This document shows, piece by piece, positions 48,701 through 61,600 of a stretch of 64,000 nt of DNA; the stretch's first letter is position 1, and every line of letters begins with the position of its first letter. Position numbers and translations under genes: made by a program. Source of the stretch: Bolinopsis microptera (taxonomy: Eukaryota > Ctenophora > Tentaculata > Lobata > Bolinopsidae); the NCBI RefSeq assembly GCF_026151205.1, contig NC_087080.1, positions 8,147,720 through 8,211,719 of the forward strand, given 5' to 3'. The notes beneath the pieces are model-generated. The model was not told the DNA's origin and made no database searches. It was given only the letters and a program-made list of their open reading frames with translations.

Positions 48701-51700
48701 GAGTATACGAAGTTTCTAGACGGGTCTCAGTCAATTCGAGAGTGTTCAAATTAAAAAATAGAGGTGATTCATCCGTCTCCTGAAATAGGGAGTATGATTA
48801 TGCTTGGTTTTTAGCTCAATTTCGGAAATCAATGGGAAACTCGTCCAATATGTAATCCTAATTTTCCGAATGATAAAGATTTGCATCTAGAATGGTCTCG
48901 CGGTAAATTTATTGCATATTATTTTTAATTAAATTAAGAGGCTTTACAAAACTCGTTTACTATGCTAACGTATTAAATACCTGGAAAGTTACTTCTTAGT
49001 TAAATTAAAATTCAGTTAAACAGTATTACTGCACTTTAAATCATTCACGTGCGTATTTGGCCAAGGATTGAAAGGGATATGCAGTAATGTGGGTGGTTAT
49101 GTAATCTTTTGTGTGAGTATAATGCAATTAATGTCTTTGACCGTTTATTTTCGGTTTCAAGCATTCAAATTGCCAAGTGACCAAAGTAATGAACACTGGA
49201 ATATAAATTAATAAATGTCACCAGATGCTTCTATTATCTAAAACTTTAATGTGGTATTCGCGCTTAGCATAAATGTCTTATTGGCTGATTATTCAGCCAA
49301 TGAGAGGGCGGTATAGCTTGACAACTACCGAGAGCTGTTTTATAAACTTTCCAGAAGGCTAAATTGCTCTGACACTATCAAGAATATAATCGCAATTTTC
49401 TATAAGGAACAAATACCATGAATATTATGATAGAATTTATTATTTCAAAGCCCTTGTGGTATAAGGCGATCAAATCATTGGATTCACTAAATGTAAACTC
49501 TAACTGGGAGTGTCTAAGAGATATAAGCAAATTGGCCGGAGATTAGTGAGAAATTTAAGTATTGGAGAGTATACGAAGTTTCTAGACGGGTCTCAGTCAA
49601 TTCGAGAGTGCTCAAATTAAAAAATAGAGGTGATTCATCCGTCTCCTGAAATAGGGAGTATATGGGCTTTTCTTCTCTCTTGGGTTTATTATGCTTGGTT
49701 AGCTGGTTTTTAGCTTAATTTCGGAAATCAATGAGAAAATCGTCCAATATAACTGAAAAAAACGTCACCACTAAAAGATAATATATAATGTAAACCTAAT
49801 TTTCCGAATGATAAAGATTTGCATCAAGAATGGTCTCGCGGTAAAATTATTGCATATTATTGGCTTTACAAAAATCGTTTACTATGCTAACGTATTAAAT
49901 ATCTGGAAAGTTACTTCTTTACTTAAATAGTTAAATTCAAATTCAGTTCAACAGTATTACTGCACTTTAAATCATTCACGTGTGTATTTGGCCAAGGATC
50001 GAAAGGGATATATGCAGTAAAGTAGTTACGTAATCTTTCGTGCAAGGTGTAATGCAAATAATGTCTTTGACTGTTTATTTTTCGGTTTCAAGCATTAAAA
50101 TTGCCAAGTGACCAAAGTAATGAACACTGGAATATAAATGAATAAATGTCACCAGATGCTTCTATTATCTACAACTTTGATGTGGTATTATACCGCCTTC
50201 CTATTGGCTGATTATTCAGCCAATGAAAGGGGGGTATAGCTTGACAACTACCGAGAGCTGTTCTATATACTTTATAGCAGGCTAAAGTGCTCTGATACTA
50301 TTAAGAATATAATCGCAATTTTCTATAAGGAACAAATACAATGAATTTTCTGATAGAATTTAAATGAATCAAACGGTAAACTTCTTAATGTAAAACCCGC
50401 TCCGTGACTTGATAGCGCTTGAACTCTGTTCTGATGTCACTTGTTCAGCACAGCTTCCATTAAATCATTTTAAACCGATAAAATGTTGAAGCTATATGAG
50501 GTATAAATTAGTAGACTGTAAAAGAGCCCTCTGATTCATGGAAGAGGAGACAATGAATCACTTTATTGGTCAGTGTCCAAAGTTGTCTTTCCAACGAGGA
50601 GTATACTTTCACTCATTTTATCTCAGTGTGACAGACATCTAATAATTCCCAAGGATTATCGGTTTCAAAACCGCGACAAAACGTTTCACCAAATGTGGGA
50701 AAAACAAAGATTCAAACTTTTACTTTCTTAGTTTCTACATTCATAACATTTTACCGGGGTAAGCACAGGGAATAGGGATTCAATCTTAAATGGTGGTCAT
50801 CTTGACAATTACAGCCCCCTACGAAGAAGAATCAAGAATGGGCGGATGGAATTTAAATGAATAAACCATGGTGACTTGATAACCCTCGAACTCTAGCGTA
50901 ATTTGTCCCTGACTTGAGCACAGCTTGAGGCAATACTGAGAAAATACTGAGGACTGCAAATTTGGACTACTATAAAAAGGGTGACTATCACGTCATGCAG
51001 TTTTACTACGCAGACAGCCTGAATACACTTCATTAAATTTAACTGCAAATAGATCCTTTTTAATTATCATTGTAAACTTCCAAGTGGTTCTTTCTAAAAA
51101 CCCAGACTTACATGCCCTTTCAAGTTTATTTATCTGCTCGCACCTGTATATATCCTGCAATAGGAATGAACAGGACCCTATTTAAATATTATTGTAAGCT
51201 CCCAAGTGGTCCTTTCTAAAAACCTAGACTTACATGCCCTTTCAACTTTATTTATCTGCTATCACCTGTATATATCCTGCAATAGGAATCAACAGGACCT
51301 ATTTAAATATTATTGTAAGCTCCCAAGTGGTCCTTTCTATAAACCTAGACTGTATCCATTTACGTGTCACGTGACGGTACAATTTTATTGGCCCCTCACT
51401 GCAGATAGTTTATCACTACAGGCGATGATCTCATTGACAAATTTGAATGTGCAGGTAGAATTGCTCTGTGCAGGAACAAGGTTACCAGGTTATGGATTGA
51501 TGCCCTTCTTTTTCTTCTTCTCTTCTTATATGGACGCTTCAACTTCTTAAATGCTGTCGGTAATCGGTGGCCGGTGCTTGTTTGACCAACAAAATATGCA
51601 CTTACTCTATTAATTAAATAGGTTACTCCTTCAATTATGGTTTGAGAACATTGCTGAAGACAATCGCAGGCCTAATACAAACACTAATCGTCTGCGCAAT

Positions 51701-54700
51701 TCAATAAGGGTTCAAAAAATATTATATTAATTAGGTTATAATCTTACTATATATAAAGCGAGACGATATATATATGTTTACATATCCGTACCATTTTACT
51801 GACACCACGGTATCAACTTGACAACACGACTTTCCGCAAAAACAGTAAAAGATAAATAACTTAAACTTTTTTGACTGGTTCAACTGCTTTAAATTTAATG
51901 GCCTTCAAATCAGCATGAAAATATTAATAATTTTACCGTAGTGATTATCCCTAAAAGGACCACCACGCCAGCCACTACATACACCACTATTGCCTGCAAA
52001 TATCCGCATTAATACGAGATTATCGATCACGTTTAAAATATGATTTACCATAGAACTACAGAAGTACAAAGTAAGTGGTGTTTGATCGTCCTGACAGGTG
52101 TAGTGCAGTTCTTCCTTGTAAGGGAGAGATGAGATGGAGGGATCGGGCAACTTGGCTTTCTCCGAACTTTTATTGATAGGACACGTTTCTGAAGAATCAG
52201 CAGTTTAGTTAATAAAGGGACTCATATAAAGGGATGATACAAGGTTTACAAGTTTACAAGGTTTACAAAAGATAGATCTATATATTAAAGTGAAATAATG
52301 TCAGATCAGCGTTGCTAAAAATGCAGAGTCCGAAATCCAAGTAGAAAAAGCCGTTACCAATACGGGTAAACCGCCCCTAAAATGTCACCTGTTTTTTGGG
52401 CCCAGATTGCCGAGTTAGGGCTAAATTTACAGGGTTCTGAAGTGTCTAGGAATAATATTTAAACCTTTTTCTAGCCTGCCAGGAAGATTTGGAAATTTGA
52501 AAATAAAATCAGGTACAATTTTTTTGACGTTGAAATGGGGTCACTTTTAAAACACCTCCCCTAAAATGTCAACTCTATATGTGTGATAATTACAAAATGT
52601 ACAGGAGGCCTGATTTATATTTTGTCACTAGTACTATTTGTTTTGTCTTATTAAAACATTAAGCTACTTGAAAACATTCACTCACTAAAGGAAGTGCCTC
52701 AAAACCGTAATTACCCCCTAAAATGTCACATGCACCACCCCTAAAATGTCAGCTAAAACAGGTTGTGTAGCACTCAGAATGTTGCTCAATTATTAATTTT
52801 AACCACTTCTGGGACAAATATAACCTATTTCTGAGAGGTGTTGACCAGAATTTCTCTCTCTGTTGAAAAAAAATGGTGGAATTTAGTCAATTTACTTTTT
52901 GTGACTTTTTGGGGACTTTTTTTTGAATACCCAGAACTTACGGCAAAACAGTAACTCAGTCAACAAAATTTACACCTGTAGTTAGATTATCTAGTTATAA
53001 ACTAACAATTGACACAAAGGAAATGGATTCAATGTGATTTTAACCTAGTGCAAATTGCATGTTTTAATTGCATTTTTTGGGATTTTTAACATCATCCTGC
53101 ATTTTGGCAATTTTAGTGACCTGTAGTTAACTAAGCCAACCCAGTAATCGATCTGACCTTCTCTATAGACTAGATTTGACTGCTTTTAGCAAAATTGGAT
53201 GTCAAAAACTACTAGTTTATGGTAAACCTATGATATGCCCCCTAAAATGTCATTTTTTTCTCCCCTAAAATGTCAAATTTGTTGTTTGTTCGCATGGTGT
53301 GCGATAATAGCTCTTGTTTTGGCACTTGTTAATTATTAACATCAACTATTAACGATATGTGTAGTAGGGATAAGGAGAAGAAGAAATTCATTAAAAGATC
53401 AAAGGCATAGCAGAATTAGCAGGCATCTAGAATTAGCAGAAACCGCGCGTATATACATATAAATATTACAGACCTTACTAGGACCTGGTGGCGTGAGTGG
53501 TAGGCACGTTCGCTCATTGGCAGCAGATTGCATGTTCGATACCCGTCGGAGGTAATTATTCTCCCACATTTTTTTGGCATTTATGAAGAACTTTATTTTA
53601 AATTGAACTTTTATTGACTTATTGGCATTTTCTAGGCCAGATTGAGATAAATTTGGCTGGAAGGAGCTGTTCTTGTATGTAGCAATGCATTGCATCTTAG
53701 GAAAAGCCTGAGTAATTTGATCAGGTTAAAATGACATTTTAGGGGGGATAATTAGACATTTTAGGGGATGTTTATTGCGATTAATAATATAAAACTAATT
53801 CCTTGAGCTGCCAAAGCTTTCCAATATTACCATTAGATGCTAAATATGATGTTTAATAGGCTGGTACCTCCATTTTATGGTGCTTGTAGTCTCAAAGCCA
53901 GAATCTGATAAAATGACATTTTAGGGGGCGGCCAGGTGACATTTTAGGGGAGGGTAGTAATATTGAGTAATGTATAACTTTCCATATCTCCAGTCATATG
54001 TACAAAGTTGCTAAAATATGTAAATATCACTATCCTAGACCAAAACCGAGTTAATATTAATGAATCCCAGAGTTATAAAATTGTGCGCTTTTTTTCAAAA
54101 GTAAAAAATTCGTACAAAGTGAAAAAAATGCCCTTATGGCATCATTTAGATTCAATTTCAGGATGTGGCAGGGTCCGAATGATATTTTTTTATGTTTAGG
54201 AGTTACAAATGATTAGGTAAGATACTTTTTAAGAAGCTGGGATCCAATCAATCAAGAGTGGCATTTTAGGGGTGGCTGACATTTTAGGGGCGGTTTACCC
54301 GTATGTCATGTTGTCAAGCTCTAAAGGCGAGAGCAAATCGATCAAGTTAGTAGCTAACAAAAAGAACGAAAAGCACGCAAACCCTTAAATATATATATCG
54401 TCTCGCTTTATATATAGTAAGATACATTAATACGCTAAGGTTGTATTAATACGCTTGAGTTATTTCTACACGATAGCTATGTTTCAAAAGCGGTTACCAG
54501 AGGGGAAATGGCTTACGTAATGTGAGAACTGAAGATCAAACCCGGGCTTTTGTTTATCAAAAAAATCTGGAGCTACTAGATTGAGCTATGGATTTTGTAC
54601 GTGGCAAACAACTGGAGTATGACATTTAAATACTACCTTACTCGGTGGCCGACCTTTCAAGTTTTTTTTTCAGAGGCAACAAATTTTCAACCGAAATTTC

Positions 54701-57700
54701 TGTTTTTGTTACTTGTTAAAGAAGTTATTTCAATTACGGTTATTGATATTACTCAGAAATAGAAAAAAAAAGACGTCTATTTAAAGGAAAATAAATCTAA
54801 GCAATAATAAGTCAAATCTTCATTATCGCTAATGTCCCCGCCATTATCATTATTGATATTCCCATGAGCTGCTGACCGTCACATTCGAAGTTGTATTGTT
54901 GTCTTAACAAGACTTTCATTTTGTCTGCTAATGGGGCTACTGCTCTGAAGGTCAGCCGGAGCTTAATTTCCTGCCCACCGCTTGGTATTGGGGAACGTTT
55001 TGGCTTTGCATCTGCCATCTTCAACTGCTCCAGTAATCAATCCACCGTGGACCATGAAATAGTGGCACAGTTTACTCACTTCTAGCGGGATGTGGCCACA
55101 AATTACTTTAACGGGAAAAACTCCCTCTTTCTTTAGTCTACACACTACACACGAGAAGCGATCAATCTTTAGAGACATTATTATTATTATATATATTATA
55201 TATTATTATTATTTTCGTTTTCTTCTATAACATATAAATTGTTTTCTTCTCTACGATTCACTGATTCATGGGCAAGAGAAGTGAGAATCACGGTCCACCC
55301 TGAAATCTGATTTCTGTAACCAAATTGTGATTTTTATAACGAAATTATGGTAGCAACCGCCAATAAAGTTACAGCCCTCCATCCACTGCTTCAAAAGTCT
55401 TCTCTAGCACATATGAGACTTCAGGTAAAATATGATGATCACCACCCCCTTGGAACCACATAATCTGAGTCGGCGGGTTTTTCTATGACTGGTAAAATTT
55501 TTGACCGGGAAAAATATGGCGGAATCTTCCAAAACCCACCACTTTATCCCGGTTATAATATTCCCGAGTAAGGTATATGAAACTATGCTTGGTGTAGCTC
55601 GTTGGGATAGTATAGGAATTCTGGTTCCTATAGTTGGGAATGAGATAGTTGTCTGTTCACAGATCGCCCTCTAAACTTACAAGGAAATGTTTCCTGTAGA
55701 TCCTTGGTATATAAGCAACATTTGACAGAGCATAGTGTGGAGTGATCAGCTATGTGCCCATCCTTGCTGTTATACGGCAGTGTTAAACAAGGAACTGAAA
55801 CAGAGGGGTTCTGTTCAGACCCTTTACACTTTGTTTCTGTCTAGTTCTAATGTACTGTCACAATAGTGACTTTAATATAGTTATATAATGATATCGTTAC
55901 TATTTAGACTATTTAGAACCCAGCTTCTCGCACACGCTGCCTGCCCCATCATCTCTTTGATGAGAAGCCGTTCTGAGCACGTGAGGGAACCTGCCTGTCA
56001 AAAGTTAGAGCGAAATTAATTCACAAATCTGTACGTCCCGCTTTTGATCCTTGTCTCCACGACAATTCAAATGTGCCAACTAACAAGGTCGTGCTTTTAT
56101 ATGATACAAATATACTTTAAAGATAAATTGATACAGTTTTATTTTGACCTGACTAATATTACAAATGTTTTTGGAAATAGAATGCAGAGAAACTAATATT
56201 AATTCCTTGAAATCGGGATTATAATTCGGAATTCGGATGATAGTTATACTGAAATCATGAACTTCATCACTACGGTAGAGCGGTATAATAGCGCCTTACA
56301 ACTATATAAGGGACTGCGGAGCGAGAGCACACAGGATAGTAAGTTTTATCAGTGACGAAACCTTCAACACTCATTAACGCTCATTAACGCTCATTAACGC
56401 TCATTAACACTCATTAACACTCGTTCCCCTTGCAACAACAACATGACGAACCTAGCAAGCTAGGAACGAGGGGCCGATCTCTTTTTCTTTTGCGGTGCGG
56501 CCACGGTCCTTTCGGTACAGATTTCCCTGCAGTATAGTCGGGACGCAACCCCAGGCATGTAGGTACACTCGTTTTATTTTCGCAGATCTAATGCTACCCT
56601 TGCAGGAACGTGCTAATGAACATATTCCACTGTCTCGATCTGAACGGTGATATGCTACTGAGCAGGAGCGAGTTTGAGCTGTTCCATCTTACCTCCTCTG
56701 GAGAGCCGCTCAGTGACTCCATGTGGGATGTAATTAGAGGTTTGATTTTCACATATTTATGATTTAGATGATTTAGAGAATTTAGAAGTCTTGATGAAGT
56801 TGCTTTATTTTAATCAAATGCGTCAAGTGATCACGTATGGTATAAGTGCTAGAAATAAATTATAGCACCATTTCTGGTGCATAAAGCACCAACAGCCACT
56901 GCTTTTTCAAAAAGCTTACTGGGCTCTCAACCCAATAAAAACTCACCCACAATTTGTAACAAAAATCTCTCTTAGAAAACTTTGAGCTGAAAGAGGAGTG
57001 TGTGACGTTGGAGAGCTTCATGAAACTCCATGAAATGGCGCTAGAGGACGAGGAGGGAGGGGAGGAGGAAATCAGGGAGACTCTCACCAGTATGGGGTAC
57101 AACGAGGCACTTCAACTTGTCAGGGTAAGTGCGGGGATGGGGGGGGGGGGGGGGTAACTGCGGGAATATATAGGGAAGCTTCCATCATGAATGCTACGGA
57201 ACAATTATAAACCAGGCTAGTTTCTGGACTACCAGCAGCGAGTTATAGCGCGCCGGCACGTACAGGGATTACATTTCAGCTTATTCCTCGCGCCGCTTAG
57301 AGCTTGCTTAGCACGAGGAATTGTTATGGAAATAACCCTGATGTACATAGCAGGGAGTATTTTAATATTTATATACAGGTGGGAGGGGCCGGGGGGGGGG
57401 GGGGGGGGGCAAAAGCCAGTACAGTAAAACCCGCGGAGTTTGGGGGAAAGGATACATCCGCGGTAAATCGGGGCTCGGGGTTTTACTGTAACCATACGTT
57501 GGCCTTTATAGCTCAGTCACTGCAGAGTGCCCGATTGAAATAATTTTTTGGTATGACTTACTATCACCACTCATTCGAGGAATACACGATTTGAAAATGT
57601 ATTTGTTATACAGGAATAATTTAAACAATTATAAAGTTTAAAATTAAAAATATAGTACTACCATCTGAAGTAGAATACTAACATGGTTGATGAGAGAGCT

Positions 57701-58589
57701 TCAAACATGGCGATGGAGGGAAAAGTAATACCTGTTATATCGCGATGGTATACATCAAATCAAAGAATATTCGTGTTAATTATTTTCGAATGAAGGTTCA
57801 TTTTTGCATTCATTTGATAGATTAAATGATCGCATCTAGCCAAATTGTATTGAATTTGCATTTGGCCTGAAAAATTGAGAGTTGTAGCATCTCAGATGAC
57901 CAAGATATGAAGCATAACGAGTTTGTTCATTCTTTCATTACGTGTGATCAGGTGATTGGGTTGAAACTAGATCTGCATTATGGGAATCGTGCAGAGAGCC
58001 CAATTACGGTGTGGTATCACATGATTAATGATTAGGTAATCATTTATTACCCTATCGATTTTGCTAACGAGATAAAGTTAAACAAATTGCTTGATAACTG
58101 CGTCATTTTAAATCCGTGTCGCACCATCTTTTCAGATATTATTCCGGATTCAATGACCTATATGCTATACTTATAGTAAGTTACAAGTCTCAAATATGAA
58201 ACACGGAGGTGGTATAAGACCCAACGTATGCGGTATGGGTACTGACGTTTGGTCCCCACCCCCTGTATTATGAAAATACCCCCTCTTGCTACGCACATTA
58301 GGGTTATTTTCATAACGAGCCCTCTCTCCTGAAGTAAAGTCCAACAAAGTAGACGACGGCTCATATCAAACTGGGCACTCGGTACACGGTTCAACAAAAT
58401 ATACCGGAAAACTTAAACTGTATCAGGAAAGGCAAATTGTCAATACTGGTCCAAGTTGCTGACTTTACCAGCAATTTTGCCAACGCCCACAAGCTTGGCA
58501 ATCAATAAGCAGATCTATATAATTGTTCTAGGGTACCGGAGGTGGTATAAGACCCAACGTGTACGGTATGGGTACTGACGTTTGGTCCC

Positions 58590-58627
<38 letters not shown>

Positions 58628-61600
58628 AGTATTATGAAAATACCCCCTCTTGCTACGCACATTACCAGCACTTTACCAGCGCCCACAAGCCTGGCAATCA
58701 ATAAGCATTCTATATGATTAGTAGCTTGGGTTTTTGGGCCTGTACACACATACGTACTTCATACTCTGACTCGGTGCAAAGTATAGCCAGTAAGTGTTGG
58801 ATGTCATTTTTCAGTAAAGGATGTCTAATTTCAAGGACATAATTTACACGTGCATTCTATTTTCTGTTTGACTTGTATGATTAAAATAATATACGTTTTG
58901 AGAAATAGTTTGGTATAATCTATTTATAATTGAGGTTTTGATATTATTTTTATTTTTTGTTTGTGTTAATATTAGGAACTTTACGCTTGGTTTTTGTTGG
59001 GATTAGCAACGTATACACCTTTAGTGGGATGTTCACGTGGGTGTTAATCCCGTATATGCTAATTGTTTTATTCTGAATAGTATGGCGTCTTTATTATAGG
59101 ACAATTGCCCGTCTCCCTAACGAATTTTAGACAGCTTCCTAAGAATAGTTGACTTTTAACTGTTTTGTTGTCTTTCTTATAGTGTATAAATAGGGCTGGC
59201 AGTTTTTTTTACTGATTACTATTACGTGTAATACAATTTATTTACTACTGAATTATGAGTGTGTATCTTATAGTACTTTAAAGTAATCTATTTAGATGAG
59301 TAAAATATAATTTTATCCAATATATAAAGTTATTTATGTTTTTTTGATCTTTCTGGTTTTGGCATGAAGGGTTCACTATCGTTTGAACATCTTTAGTGAT
59401 CTGATATCTCATAGTTGACAAATAAGTGACCAAGTGAGTTAAGTGTTTTTGTGTGTGACTGTGAGACTTTTAAGGCCCATCACCTGTCTTTCCGCCATAT
59501 CTCGATTCTCTATTTTTCATTATCATTTGGATCATATTCATTCGAAAGTGTTCCCCGGATGTTTGGTAGAGGTGATAGCTGCACGGTTTTAATGTGTCGA
59601 ACAATTTGTCATATTTATGTCAAATTATTTGTAATGTTGAACGTATCAAAATTTAAATTCATTCTTTTTTAATTTTACGACTCATAATTCAAATTCCTTT
59701 TGAATTACTGTGGCGTAATGATAAATCTAACCGCTAAACCGTGCGAAAATCGTCGATTTTAAATCGATCATTACCAGCAAATATAAAGCCGGGAAATTTA
59801 GTCGCGAATTACCCGTTTAATAGTTCAAGATGAAATTTGAACTCGTTGGCTATGTTGAATGTTGATCGAGGTCGTATTAAAAGCGATTTTTCGGGTCAAC
59901 CTCTTGCTCTCTAAATGATGAATAAATCATTTGGCTTCCATAACATTTTTTTAAAGGCCACATCCTATGCCTGAGTTTTGCGGTCACTCGGATTTTTGCG
60001 ATTGCAGCCAATACCAGGAAAGTATAGACTATTCTATACAATATTAATATCTTAAAATTTGTATTTTCGGAAATATGGCCAAAAAACTATCTTGACTCGA
60101 CGTGAACGGTGAAAATACTTATAAATAGGTGATTGGACTGGAAGGTCCTAAAGCTCTGAAATGGATGTCAATATCGCATTAAAACATGGAAAATTTTACG
60201 AGCTACGTTTATATTTATCGAAACCTGTATCACAGTGCTGGCAAGCACGAGCGGTGTCTTTATTGGGGGTATACTATGTACCCCCTTTACTATTGTACCC
60301 CTTTACTATTATACCCCCTTTACTATTATAACCCCTTTGGTACTCGTCGGAAGCCTCTCTCGTGCACGCGAAGCGTGCACTCCGGCCGGAGGCGGCGGCC
60401 GAAGGCCGCCGCCTCCGGCAGGAGTTTTTCAGGCATTAAGACTCATCGGAAGTCGTTCAGCAGATTTATTTTTAGTTCAAAACATTATAATTTGATGTCA
60501 AAGATGACAGGAATAAAAAATAGTTATGTTGAGATTTTTAAGAAATTTGCATAAAATACTATATACTCGCCAGCACTGTTATACGAAATTCGGTAAAAAA
60601 CCCAAAATCGCCATATTCAGGTGCCTTAAAAACCATGTTAAAATTGAGTTAGAGATCTGAAATTTTTCAGGGCGTCTAGACGTTGACCAAATCGACTGCA
60701 AAAAAAGTTTCAGGTTTCAGGAGCATCGGGAAATGGGTTTTCTAGAACCCCTGTTTTACGATAGATTGTCGTGATATATACATATATTCAGGGATAGACG
60801 CTTTGCCATTCAATTGTAGCCTGTATTTAAGTGTCCATAGATTCAAAAGTATAAAAGATACAGCCATTTCCGACCACAGGTCTTGCAAATAATTGTTTAT
60901 ACTTTAGTTTACATTGTATAAACAAATTATTTGACGTCATAAACACCCCTTGATGACGTCATCAAGTTAACCGTTTTTAAAACTTGATTTTTGACAAAGT
61001 AATAACTTTTAAAATTAATTTTAAACCATTAAGGAGTAATTTTATTCAAAATCTGAGGAAATTTTTACCTTAGATAATTGTTCAAGCATTCAGAAAATCT
61101 ACCGGAAAGTTTTTCTAGCTTGCTCCTTCATAAAGATATTCGTCATTGAAGTTTGTGCTTTTTTGAAAAATTATTTTATAAAAACGTCAATTTTGCGATT
61201 TAGTATTCTCTGGTGTTGGGCCATGCCTTGGGTTGTGGAGCTCAGTTCTGCTTCCTATAGGTATAAATTGTGCATTAGGCTAGTTTTAAAGTTGAAAATC
61301 GAAAAGTTGCACACGCGGGGACACGCCCAAATTGATAGAAAATCGCTAAAATCACTGAAAATTGCTGTTTTCGTCATTTTCTGTCAACTTTAGAGTGCCG
61401 TTGTGATTACAGTTCTTCTTGAAATACTTTGAAACTTTGCATGCTTATTAAGCTATATATAAAACAATTACATGCAAAAATTTACGGCGATTCAATATTG
61501 AATGCGCACGCAACGTCCGCTCAAAGTTTGCACGTGCGAAAGGTGTGAATTTTGCTCATTCGTGATTTCCAACAAATTCTGCTTTGCCACGACAGTTTAA

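Larger units (their letters stand above)
51742..54422. mobile_element. Outer inverted-repeat element, perfect 34-bp ends
   Basis: 51742-51775 (tcttactatatataaagcga...) and 54389-54422 are exact reverse complements over 34 bases. The 2.68-kb interval contains the complete inner element 52361-54303. No transposase ORF. The ends resemble termini of small AT-rich MITEs or Helitron-like ends; class undetermined. Confidence 0.75.

Noticed and set aside
53489-53544. Functional tRNA gene
   Set aside because: A and B boxes are present, but I could not pair a convincing acceptor stem or anticodon arm; SINE or pseudogene is more likely.
56300-56330. Promoter of a host gene at the tatataaggg sequence
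   Set aside because: No gene starts downstream on either strand except an internal EFCAB7 exon; more likely a transposon promoter or chance in AT-rich DNA.
60186-60554. 122-codon ORF
   Set aside because: It passes through simple repeats and the GC hairpins; composition and overlap with another frame argue against coding.
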